DNA from: Ostreibacterium oceani
GTDB lineage: Bacteria > Pseudomonadota > Gammaproteobacteria > Cardiobacteriales > Ostreibacteriaceae
Length of the DNA: 64,000 bases
Direction of reading: 5' to 3'
Assembly (NCBI RefSeq): GCF_009362845.1
Contig: NZ_WHNW01000010.1
Location: 37,693-101,692, forward strand
The number at the start of each line of letters is the position of its first letter. The stretch's first letter is position 1. A program made the position numbers and the translations under genes. Below, piece by piece: positions 18,393-26,423 of this stretch. The notes under the pieces were generated by a model. That model worked only from the letters and a program-made list of their open reading frames with translations, searched no databases and was not told where the DNA came from.

Positions 18393-20366
18393 ATGCAACT
18401 TTGGAGCCCTTCAGCAGAAACAATCGACGCAGCACAGTCGACGCAGTTTATTAAAGCAATAAACAAAAAATATGAGGTAAATATCACTGATTTTCATCAG
18501 TTGTATGATTGGTCGATACGCAATGATTTGGACTTTTGGTCTGAGTGTTGGGATTTTTGTGGCGTGATTGGCGATAAAGGCGGGCGTGTCATCAGCGATG
18601 CTGACGCATTTTACCATCGTCGCTTCTTCCCTGATGGCCGACTTAACTTTGCCGAACATTTTTTGCAAAATCGTAGCGAGGATATCGCCATTATTTTTCG
18701 GGGCGAGGATCAGGTTGAAAAAACCATGACCTTTGCCACGTTGTATCGTCAGGTGGCGCAGCTTAGGCAGTTTTTAATCGCACAAGGCGTTGGCAAAGGC
18801 GATTGTGTTGCAGGGGTGTTGCCCAATATGCCAGAAACGGTGGTGGCGATGCTGGCGACGACATCATTGGGGGCGATTTGGTCGTCGTGTTCGCCCGATT
18901 TTGGTGAGCAGGGGTTATTAGATCGTTTTGGACAAATTGCCCCCAAAGTCTTATTTGTGGTCAATGGCTATTATTACAACGGGAAGTCTTTTGATTGTCG
19001 TGAAAAATTTGCAGCCGTTGTCGCAGCATTACCCAGTGTAAAACAAACCGTTGTTGTCGAGTATGCTGGGGATAACACGGCATTGGGTGGTGCGCGGTAT
19101 TTGACGTTTGCCTCGGCACTGGCTGAATATCAGGCCGACACCATCGAATTTGAACGCTTTTCGTTTAACCATCCCGTGTATATTTTGTTTTCATCGGGGA
19201 CAACGGGTAAGCCCAAATGCATTGTACACTGTGCTGGTGGCGTATTGCTACAGCATCTAAAAGAGCTCAAACTCCATGCCGATGTTAAATCAGGCGAGCG
19301 CCTGTTTTATTTTACGACTTGTGGTTGGATGATGTGGAATTGGTTAGTATCGGGGCTAGCAGCGGGTGCAACACTTTGTTTATACGATGGTTCTCCCTTT
19401 ATTGACCAAGGCAAAGTACTGTTTGATTATATCGACAAAGCCAATATTAACCATTTTGGCGTGTCGGCCAAGTATATTGATGCGTTAAATAAAATCGACT
19501 TTTCGCCCGAAGATCACTATCACTTGGGTAGCCTGCGTTCGATTTTATCAACAGGTTCTCCGCTATCAGGGCATAGCTTTGACTATGTGTATGACAAAAT
19601 AAAAACCGAGGTGTGTTTGTCCTCGATTTCAGGCGGGACGGATATTGTGTCGTGTTTTGTGTTGGGTTCACCCACGTTGCCAGTTTATCGAGGTGAAATA
19701 CAAACGCGCGGGTTGGGTTTGGCTGTTGATGCATTTGACGATGCTGGTCATCCCGTTCGCAGCGCCAACAATGCCGATAATGCCAGCAACGCCGATAACG
19801 CCAAAGGTGAACTCGTCTGTAAAAAGCCCTTTCCTTGTATGCCCATCAGATTTTGGCAGGATGTGGGTGACGAAAAATACCACGAGGCTTATTTTTCGCG
19901 GTTTAATGGCGTGTGGTGTCACGGTGATTTTGTTGAAATCACCGTGCATCATGGATTGGTTTTTCACGGGCGTTCAGACAGCATTCTAAATCCGGGGGGC
20001 GTAAGGATTGGGACGGCTGAAATTTATCGTCAGGTTGAAAAAGTCGCCAACGTGGTTGATTCGGTGGTGATAGGCCAGCAGTACGAAGACGATATCCGTG
20101 TGGTGTTATTTGTCCAGCTGTGCGATGGGGAAAAGCTATCTGATGCGCTAATCAATGAAATCAAGCAAACCATCCGCCAAAATACCACGCCGCGCCATGT
20201 GCCTGCGGTCATTTTGCAGGTCGATGCCATCCCCAAAACCAAAAGCGGCAAAGTCGTGGAGATTGCGGTGCGTGACGTGGTGCACGGTCAGCCCATTAAT
20301 AATCTGACGGCGCTCGCCAATCCTGAGGCGCTAGATGCATTTAAAAACCGCCCTGAGTTGGCCTAG
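18393..20366 (+). CDS. aacS: Acetoacetyl-CoA synthetase
   Basis: A 657-residue ANL-superfamily ligase: ATP, acetoacetate and CoA to acetoacetyl-CoA. The N-terminal ACAS_N region, the P-loop FSSGTTGKPKCIVH, TTCGWMMWNW and the A10-type lysine region IPKTKSGKVVEIAVRD are present. The order and spacing match AacS rather than acetyl-CoA synthetase (TGSPLSGHSFDYVYD, SGGTDIVSCFV). An Asn/Ala/Asp repeat (NNADNASNADNA, about residue 460) is inserted in a surface loop. It lies 65 bp after the BKACE gene, whose product is acetoacetate. Confidence 0.92.
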   Translation: MQLWSPSAETIDAAQSTQFIKAINKKYEVNITDFHQLYDWSIRNDLDFWSECWDFCGVIGDKGGRVISDADAFYHRRFFPDGRLNFAEHFLQNRSEDIAIIFRGEDQVEKTMTFATLYRQVAQLRQFLIAQGVGKGDCVAGVLPNMPETVVAMLATTSLGAIWSSCSPDFGEQGLLDRFGQIAPKVLFVVNGYYYNGKSFDCREKFAAVVAALPSVKQTVVVEYAGDNTALGGARYLTFASALAEYQADTIEFERFSFNHPVYILFSSGTTGKPKCIVHCAGGVLLQHLKELKLHADVKSGERLFYFTTCGWMMWNWLVSGLAAGATLCLYDGSPFIDQGKVLFDYIDKANINHFGVSAKYIDALNKIDFSPEDHYHLGSLRSILSTGSPLSGHSFDYVYDKIKTEVCLSSISGGTDIVSCFVLGSPTLPVYRGEIQTRGLGLAVDAFDDAGHPVRSANNADNASNADNAKGELVCKKPFPCMPIRFWQDVGDEKYHEAYFSRFNGVWCHGDFVEITVHHGLVFHGRSDSILNPGGVRIGTAEIYRQVEKVANVVDSVVIGQQYEDDIRVVLFVQLCDGEKLSDALINEIKQTIRQNTTPRHVPAVILQVDAIPKTKSGKVVEIAVRDVVHGQPINNLTALANPEALDAFKNRPELA

Positions 20367-20812
20367 TAAAGGGAAAGTAGGAGCTGGGTGGTTAAATGTA
20401 TTTGTTTGCGTAGATTTTATTATTTATATTTTTGATAAAAAAATAGAAATCAGATGAATTGCACATATTGAATATTAGGCGTTGCTTTGACTGCAATAGT
20501 AACAGGCATATTAATACCAATAATGTTAAATGAAATGAAAGAATTTGCTAAAAATTTGGTTTGTAGAGGTAATCCTCCCATTTTTAAACGCATTTAAAAG
20601 CAGAGGGTACGCAACCATTATCGGTGCTCTGCAGAGAATAAAATTTACGATTTAAAGATGGTAACCATTTGGGCTTTTCATGGTATTATTGCTGTTTCAA
20701 TAGATTACTTCTTGTATGCATATAATTAAAAGGACTCCATTTTTTGTTGAGCAGATCAATGTGCGAGAAAACTAACTATCAGAAAGAAAAATAACATAAG
20801 GGCTAATAAGCT
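20367..20812. other. 446-bp AT-rich gap with a possible decayed coding stretch
   Basis: No intact gene. A frame at about 20,471-20,596 reads GVALTAIVTGILIPIMLNEM and on to a stop, with a membrane-helix look, but its upstream part is closed by stops, so it may be the tail of a lost gene. The composition is clearly more AT-rich than the flanks and continues into the next two genes. Confidence 0.4.
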
Positions 20813-21112
20813 ATGAATGAAAATTGGGTAGACATTTATTATTTTACATTCGCCACTTGGGTCTATTTTTATTTCTATATTTCTTATTGGGTATTGTTAT
20901 TAAATAATAAATTCAATAACGAAGAAAAACGATCTACTTGCTACAGACGACATACGATATCAACCTGTATTGTGCTTATTTTTATCGTAGTAAATACATT
21001 TAGTGACGTGTTTGATGGTATTCGATTTTCAGACAGAATACCGATGATTTTATTTTCTCTTTTTTTAATAGGCTTGATTTTTGTGTTTTGGAAAATTAGG
21101 GAGAGAGTGTGA
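20813..21112 (+). CDS. Unknown small membrane protein
   Basis: A 99-residue protein I do not recognise. It has about three hydrophobic segments (residues ~8-30, ~48-65, ~74-93) with aromatic-rich first helix (YYFTFATWVYFYFYISYW) and a short Lys/Arg/Glu loop between. The base composition is much more AT-rich than neighbouring genes. It overlaps the next gene by GTGA, so the two are probably made together. A plausible but weak SD (AAGGG) lies about 15 bp upstream. Recent acquisition is likely. Confidence 0.6.
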   Translation: MNENWVDIYYFTFATWVYFYFYISYWVLLLNNKFNNEEKRSTCYRRHTISTCIVLIFIVVNTFSDVFDGIRFSDRIPMILFSLFLIGLIFVFWKIRERV

Positions 21113-21444
21113 TTTTTTGTATCTTATTTATTATTCTTTGGGTGATACACTTATTTACTGTTAATTTGTTTTTAAATAACTTATTAATTAGAGCGGCGTT
21201 AAAGAAAAACAATCAGCAAGATAGCAAAATTCACTCCAAATCAGAGACTCTTCTTACCTTAGTCGTGGTTTTCGCTTTTTTTTATTTCATGATAGGATTT
21301 GCGTACGCAGGTTCGCTTGTCTGGGAAAATAGGCTATCGCTTTTTCAAGCGAGCTTTCTTCTTATTGTTACGGCATTGATTAGTCCATTGATCTTTAGAA
21401 AAAAAATAAAAACAATAAGAGGGGCTTTTTGCTCAACTGGCTAA
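21109..21444 (+). CDS. Unknown small membrane protein, coupled to the previous gene
   Basis: A 111-residue protein with a GTG start overlapping the upstream stop by four bases. Three predicted membrane segments (residues ~1-25, ~47-70, ~78-95) separated by a basic, polar loop (KKNNQQDSKIHSKSE). No motif that I recognise. AT-rich like its partner and unlike the flanking rluD and aacS. The pair could be a small membrane system or remains of a larger acquired operon. Confidence 0.55.
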   Translation: MIFCILFIILWVIHLFTVNLFLNNLLIRAALKKNNQQDSKIHSKSETLLTLVVVFAFFYFMIGFAYAGSLVWENRLSLFQASFLLIVTALISPLIFRKKIKTIRGAFCSTG

Positions 21445-21516
21445 CGCACGCATGAGCGGCGAATACATGGCAGACGACATTAGCGAAACCGTCGGGGGGC
21501 TCTCATTTTTAACCGC

Positions 21517-21544
21517 GTTTAAAAGTAGCTGTTATGCAGCTACT
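21517..21544 (-). terminator. Intrinsic terminator of rluD
   Basis: Eight-base stem (AGTAGCTG / CAGCTACT) with a five-base loop; read on the minus strand it is followed by TTTTAAA. It lies 18 bp past the rluD stop. Confidence 0.6.
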
Positions 21545-21561
21545 AGTATTTGCTTTTCTGC

Positions 21562-22728
21562 TCACGTGATTTCATCATCGAAGTCACCGTCATCGTCATG
21601 GCTGTCATCACTGTCACCGTCATCTAAACCGTTATCTAAATCCTCATCTTCATCGATTTCATAAAACAGGGGGATATCCGCAAAGGTCAATGCGTCATCC
21701 GTATCATCTGCTTGGTCGTTAGGCAGTGTTGCGATAAGGTCGCTCATGTCGGCAGGAATTTCGGTCTCAAATGTCATGAGCTCGCCAGTGCTAGGATGGA
21801 TAAAAGCCAACGTCCTCGCATGCAGCGCTTGTCTGGGAAAGCCCAAGATGCGTTCGCGGGTTTCGGCATCCAGCCCTTTGGGGATGCGCTGGCGTCCACT
21901 GTATAGCCCATCGCCGATGATAGGGTGGCGAATGTGTGCCATATGTACACGGATTTGATGGGTGCGCCCTGTTTCTAATTGGCATTCGATGAGTGTCAGT
22001 CCTTTGAAATGTTGCAGGATGTGGTAATGGGTAATGGCTTCTTTGCCGCCTGGCGTGATTGCCATGCGTAGTCGGTCATTGCCTGAACGCCCAATACGGG
22101 CATTGACCGTGCCGCCACCACTAAATTGCCCCGCGACTAATGCGACATAATGGCGCTTAACCGAACGAGATTGTAGTTGCTGCACGAGGCTAAATTGCGC
22201 TTCGATGGTTTTGGCCACCACCATGACGCCGCTGGTGTCTTTGTCTAAGCGATGGACAATCCCTGCACGCGGCACGTGTTGACATTCAGGGAAATGATAC
22301 AGCAGCGCGTTGAGTAGCGTATTATCGGGGTTGCCAGCGCCAGGGTGAACGACAAGGCCAGCGGGTTTATTGATGACAATAACGGCAGCGTCTTGGTAAA
22401 TAATCTCTAGGTCAATTGACTGGGGTGTGTGGTCGCATTGGGCTTTGCTAATGAGTTCGCCTGTGATGGTATCGCCCAGATGCACACGTTGTTTGGGTGT
22501 GCTGGTTGCTTGGTTTAGCTGTACATCCCCTGATTTGATTAGTGTTTGTAAATGGCTGCGGGATAGATCGGGTAATAGGCGCGCTAACGCCACATCAAAT
22601 CGCAAATTATCTAGCGATGCATCAATAATGAAATGAATGGGTTGCGCAGTATGCTGTGAGGTGCCTTGTGTGGTTTCTTTGATGCTCAAGTCGGCTGTAC
22701 TATCTAAGGGGGATTTTGGGTTAGGCAT
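21562..22728 (-). CDS. rluD: RluD-type 23S rRNA pseudouridine synthase
   Basis: A 388-residue RluA-family enzyme with an S4 domain (residues ~35-95: NLRFDVALARLLPDLSRSHL) and the catalytic Asp in the motif HRLDKDTSGVMVVAK. GRTHQIRVHMAHI is also typical. RluD makes pseudouridines 1911, 1915 and 1917 in helix 69. It is about 60 residues longer than E. coli RluD because of a strongly acidic C-terminal tail made mostly of Asp, Glu, Gly and Ser (from about residue 355). The Nitrilase-family gene lies immediately upstream. Confidence 0.9.
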   Translation of the reverse strand: MPNPKSPLDSTADLSIKETTQGTSQHTAQPIHFIIDASLDNLRFDVALARLLPDLSRSHLQTLIKSGDVQLNQATSTPKQRVHLGDTITGELISKAQCDHTPQSIDLEIIYQDAAVIVINKPAGLVVHPGAGNPDNTLLNALLYHFPECQHVPRAGIVHRLDKDTSGVMVVAKTIEAQFSLVQQLQSRSVKRHYVALVAGQFSGGGTVNARIGRSGNDRLRMAITPGGKEAITHYHILQHFKGLTLIECQLETGRTHQIRVHMAHIRHPIIGDGLYSGRQRIPKGLDAETRERILGFPRQALHARTLAFIHPSTGELMTFETEIPADMSDLIATLPNDQADDTDDALTFADIPLFYEIDEDEDLDNGLDDGDSDDSHDDDGDFDDEIT

Positions 22729-22734
22729 TATCTG

Positions 22735-23688
22735 TTATCTTTGGTGGCTGTTAGACGAGGTGTTAGGTAAAGCGTCGTCATCACGGATGATATCAGGAAT
22801 CCCGAGCTGTTTAATTAGCCGTGCGGTTTCACCGAGCACTAAGCTCACATTGCTATCACGGACGGTTGGTAGTAACGCACGGGCTTGACGCACCTGCTCA
22901 AAATCTAACACGGCGCTGATGAGCGCTGGCGCTTGGTCGGCTTGTGCTAACACTTTGCCAAAAGGATCTAAAATTCGAGAACCGCCCCAAAAGGTTAGAT
23001 CTAGCTCGGTGCCTGTTCGATTGACCATGACAGATGGCGCACCATACATCATCGAGTAAAAATGCATCGTGCTACTCCAACCATTGGGGTTATCGAATGC
23101 TTCGCCGACTGCTTCAACACCAGAGCTTATCGGTGAGACCAGCAGTGTTGCACCGTGCAAAAATGCCAAGTGTGTCAGTGCGGGGTTCCACAGGTCGGCA
23201 CAAATTAGCAAACCCATACGCCAATCAGCAGTCAGTGATTTGGTGTCAACAAAGCGACCTTGGGCATAGTATTTGGTTTCAATCAGTTTGCCATAAGAGG
23301 GCAGGTTGATTTTACGGTGGATGTAAACGAGGCGACCATTTTGATAGACGCCTGCCGCGTTGTAGAATTGCGCGGCTGGGCCTTCTTCGATAAAGCCAAC
23401 AATAATGCGCATGTCCCCTGCGAATTGAGATAAAGCGACTAATCTAGGGTCGTCTCGTTTCATGGTGACTGCTAATAAATTTTCAGCGCCGTAATGCCCC
23501 ACGAGGCTTAGCTCAGAGAAGACGAGCAAATCGATGTTTTCGGCTTTGGCTTGTTCGATATAAAATCTGTGCTGTTCGAAATTAGCAGACAAATCGCCGG
23601 TTATTGAGGCAAATTGTGCCGCACCGATATGAATGTTACTTTGCGTTTTATTTTGCGCGTTATGCGCGAAATGGTTGGTCTGAGTCAT
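22735..23688 (-). CDS. Nitrilase-superfamily carbon-nitrogen hydrolase
   Basis: A 317-residue CN-hydrolase with the full catalytic triad: Glu59 (FSELSLVGHY), Lys126 (HRKINLP) and Cys163 (LLICADLWNP). The overall pattern resembles the amidase domain of glutamine-dependent NAD synthetase and the predicted amidohydrolases next to it, but no synthetase domain is attached. The substrate cannot be assigned. It ends six bases before rluD, suggesting co-transcription. The N-terminal ~18 residues are Asn/Gln/His-rich and not conserved-looking. Confidence 0.85.
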   Translation of the reverse strand: MTQTNHFAHNAQNKTQSNIHIGAAQFASITGDLSANFEQHRFYIEQAKAENIDLLVFSELSLVGHYGAENLLAVTMKRDDPRLVALSQFAGDMRIIVGFIEEGPAAQFYNAAGVYQNGRLVYIHRKINLPSYGKLIETKYYAQGRFVDTKSLTADWRMGLLICADLWNPALTHLAFLHGATLLVSPISSGVEAVGEAFDNPNGWSSTMHFYSMMYGAPSVMVNRTGTELDLTFWGGSRILDPFGKVLAQADQAPALISAVLDFEQVRQARALLPTVRDSNVSLVLGETARLIKQLGIPDIIRDDDALPNTSSNSHQR

Positions 23689-23689
23689 A

Positions 23690-23752
23690 CATTGCCTATT
23701 GCTTACCTATTGCTTACCTATTGCTTACCTATTGCTTACCTATTGCTTATTG
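23690..23752. repeat. 11-bp tandem repeat upstream of the nitrilase gene
   Basis: About five and a half copies of an 11-bp unit (attgcttacct), the inner ones perfect, placed directly in front of the start codon of the nitrilase-family gene and therefore inside its probable leader or promoter. Confidence 0.9.
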
Positions 23753-23821
23753 CAAACAGATTGGTTGATTGAAATAATTTACCCTAATTATCTCCTAATT
23801 GTCCCCTAATTGCGAGGCGGA

Positions 23822-25225
23822 TTAAGATAAACTGCCAACCATGTTGCGGGGCTGCACCCATTCGTCAAATTGTGCTTCGGTTAGCAGCCCGAGCTCAATG
23901 GCGGCCGCCTTTAAGGTGGTGCCGTTGTTGTGCGCGGTTTTGGCAATTTTGGCTGCATTGTCATAGCCAATATGCGGGTTTAGCGCGGTGACTAGCATTA
24001 ATGATTTGTCGAGTTGCTCTTGGATGCGCGGGTAATTCGGCTCGATACCGATTGCACAATGTTCATTAAACGAGACACAGGCATCTGCGAGTAACTGAGC
24101 AGATTGCAGTAGATTAGCCGCCATCACGGGTTTGAAAACATTGAGCTCAAACTGCCCTTGGGTGCCAGCAAAGGTAATGGTGCTATCGTTGCCAATGACT
24201 TGCGCACAGACCATGGTCATGGCTTCGCATTGCGTGGGGTTGACTTTGCCGGGCATGATAGATGACCCTGGTTCATTCTCGGGGATAAGGATTTCACCGA
24301 TGCCCGAACGTGGACCAGAGGCGAGCAAACGAATATCATTGGCGATTTTATAAAGCGCGACAGCTAGCTGCTTTAACGCGCCGTGTGTTTCTACCATGGC
24401 ATCGTGTGCGGCTAGGGATTCAAACTTGTTTTTGGCGGTTTTAAAGGGTAGTCCCGTAAATTCAGCCATATACTTGGCTGTTGCGATGTCATAGCCTTTG
24501 GGTGTATTTAGCCCAGTGCCAACGGCGCTGCCACCAAGGGCTAATTCGCTGAGGTGAGGCAACGTATTGTTGATGGCTTTAATCGCAAAATCGAGCTGGG
24601 CGACATAGCCTGAAAACTCTTGGCCAACCGTCAGTGGCGTGGCATCCATGAGGTGCGTGCGTCCGATTTTGACAACCTCGTTAAATGCAGTGGCTTTGGC
24701 ATGCAAGGTGTCGCGTAAAAGGCTAATACCAGGTAAGGTGGTTTCAACGACTTTTTTATACGCCGCGATATGCATGGCGGTGGGGTAGGTGTCATTTGAA
24801 GATTGCGATTTGTTGACATCATCGTTTGGGTGTACGGTAGGTTTTTCACCTAACTGCCCACCAGTTAGCACTTGTGCGCGATTGGCAATGACTTCGTTGA
24901 CATTCATGTTGGACTGTGTGCCAGAGCCTGTTTGCCAAATAACCAGCGGAAATTGATCATCGAGTGCGCCAGCGAGAATTTCATCACAAACTTGCCCGAT
25001 TAAGTCCTTTTTATCCTCGGGTAATACGCCTGCATCCGCGTTGGCATAGGCCGCTGCTTTTTTTAAATAAGCAAATGCATAGATGATTTCCTGCGGCATA
25101 GAGCCTGCTGGCCCGATTTTGAAATTATTGCGTGAGCGTTCTGTCTGTGCACCCCAATATTTATCGGCGGGAACTTTGACCTCGCCCATCGTATCGTGTT
25201 CGATTCGGTAGTTTATGGTATTCAT
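23822..25225 (-). CDS. fumC: Class II fumarate hydratase
   Basis: A 467-residue homotetrameric, iron-independent fumarase interconverting fumarate and malate in the TCA cycle. The superfamily signature [10 protein letters not shown], the [13 protein letters not shown] substrate site and [19 protein letters not shown] are all present. Length is normal. It stands alone between the repeat tract and a divergent hydrolase gene. Confidence 0.97.
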   Translation of the reverse strand: MNTINYRIEHDTMGEVKVPADKYWGAQTERSRNNFKIGPAGSMPQEIIYAFAYLKKAAAYANADAGVLPEDKKDLIGQVCDEILAGALDDQFPLVIWQTGSGTQSNMNVNEVIANRAQVLTGGQLGEKPTVHPNDDVNKSQSSNDTYPTAMHIAAYKKVVETTLPGISLLRDTLHAKATAFNEVVKIGRTHLMDATPLTVGQEFSGYVAQLDFAIKAINNTLPHLSELALGGSAVGTGLNTPKGYDIATAKYMAEFTGLPFKTAKNKFESLAAHDAMVETHGALKQLAVALYKIANDIRLLASGPRSGIGEILIPENEPGSSIMPGKVNPTQCEAMTMVCAQVIGNDSTITFAGTQGQFELNVFKPVMAANLLQSAQLLADACVSFNEHCAIGIEPNYPRIQEQLDKSLMLVTALNPHIGYDNAAKIAKTAHNNGTTLKAAAIELGLLTEAQFDEWVQPRNMVGSLS

Positions 25226-25505
25226 GTTATGACCTTTGGTATCAAGTGATTATCAATGATTACATTTGATTTTTCGTTTTGGCGGTATGCCGCAAAAAAA
25301 AATAAAAAAAGCGTTAAAAAGACCCAAATTGAGTTGGGGCAGCCATAAAAATGGTTGATGTTTGATGGTTATTGTCATTAAAAAATACACAAAAATCAAT
25401 GAGAATATTGCCTAGACCATTATTTGTTGGGGTTTTGTGATACGATAAAATCATCAATGAGTGGCTAACCCACTGTAAATCAATCGCAAAGATCTGGAGG
25501 ACTCA

Positions 25506-26222
25506 ATGACAACCACTGTATTTACCTTTACCGTCGATGGGGCGGATAACTTGCTGCATATTGTGGCCGATAGTGCCTGTCGCGAGGCTTTTATTATCGA
25601 CCCTGCTTGGGATGCGTCTGCCATCATTCAACAACTTGAGCAATATCAGCTAACGCCTGTTGGGATTTTACTGACGCATACCCACGCCGATCACACCTCC
25701 GCGGTCAAACCACTGCTCGCCAAATACGACATACCAGTTTATGTGAGCGAGGCAGAGTATGCCGTTGGGCGCATTCATTTGGATAAGCCACATTGGGTGC
25801 GCGATGGTGATTGCATCAATTTGGGGGCGCAGAAAATTGAAGTGATTGCTACGCCAGGCCATACGGCAGGCGGTGTGACGTACAAAACCAATAACGCGTT
25901 GATTGTGGGTGATACGTTGTTTATTGACGGTTGTGGTCACTGTGATTTTCCTGATAGCGATGCGCACCAGCTATTTGATAGCTTGCAACGCTTAAAAAGT
26001 TTGGCGGATGCATTATCAATTTATTGTGGTCATGATTACGGGCAGCAACCCATTGATTCATTGGGGCGTCAGAAACAAACTAACCCCTATTTGTTGATTG
26101 AGGACCGAGCATTTTTTGTGGCATTTCGGATGCATTTGCAAAGCCAGTACCGTTCGATTCCGTTTGAACCCAGCAGTGCCGAAGCAATGCAACAAATTTA
26201 TCAGCGCCACGCGCCATTTTAA
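25506..26222 (+). CDS. Metallo-beta-lactamase-fold hydrolase, glyoxalase II / persulfide dioxygenase-like
   Basis: A 238-residue MBL-fold enzyme with the metal motif THTHADHTS (HxHxDH), PGHTAGGV, GDTLFIDGCGHCDF and a final GHDY histidine. The GCGxCDF segment is typical of the ETHE1/YcbL-like branch. The protein probably hydrolyses a glutathione thioester or oxidises persulfide; I cannot separate these. A clear SD (CTGGAGGA) precedes the ATG. A candidate -10 (TAAAAT, about 25446) lies upstream. Confidence 0.85.
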   Translation: MTTTVFTFTVDGADNLLHIVADSACREAFIIDPAWDASAIIQQLEQYQLTPVGILLTHTHADHTSAVKPLLAKYDIPVYVSEAEYAVGRIHLDKPHWVRDGDCINLGAQKIEVIATPGHTAGGVTYKTNNALIVGDTLFIDGCGHCDFPDSDAHQLFDSLQRLKSLADALSIYCGHDYGQQPIDSLGRQKQTNPYLLIEDRAFFVAFRMHLQSQYRSIPFEPSSAEAMQQIYQRHAPF

Positions 26223-26268
26223 CGGGTTAATAGACACCTTTTAGGTAGGCTAGTTTTTGTCAGTCGTT

Positions 26269-26345
26269 TTTAAAGGGGTATCTTTGAAGGGGTATCTTTA
26301 AAGGGGTATCTTTAAAGGGGTATCTTTAAAGGGGTATCTTTAAAG
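26269..26345. repeat. 14-bp tandem repeat before comEC
   Basis: Five copies of a 14-bp unit (aaaggggtatcttt), four perfect and one with a single change, followed by a purine-rich diverged tract. Lies between the MBL hydrolase gene and comEC. Confidence 0.9.
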
Positions 26346-26423
26346 GCATAAACAATTGAGCAAGCGATAGCGAAAATAGTAGTGAAAGTAGTAGCGAAAA
26401 TAGTAGCGAAAGACAGTCGTGAA

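Noticed and set aside
21452..21664. Frame beginning MSGEYMADDISETVGG downstream of the membrane gene pair
   Set aside because: Most of it is antisense to the rluD acidic tail; the Ser-rich part is the complement of Asp codons.
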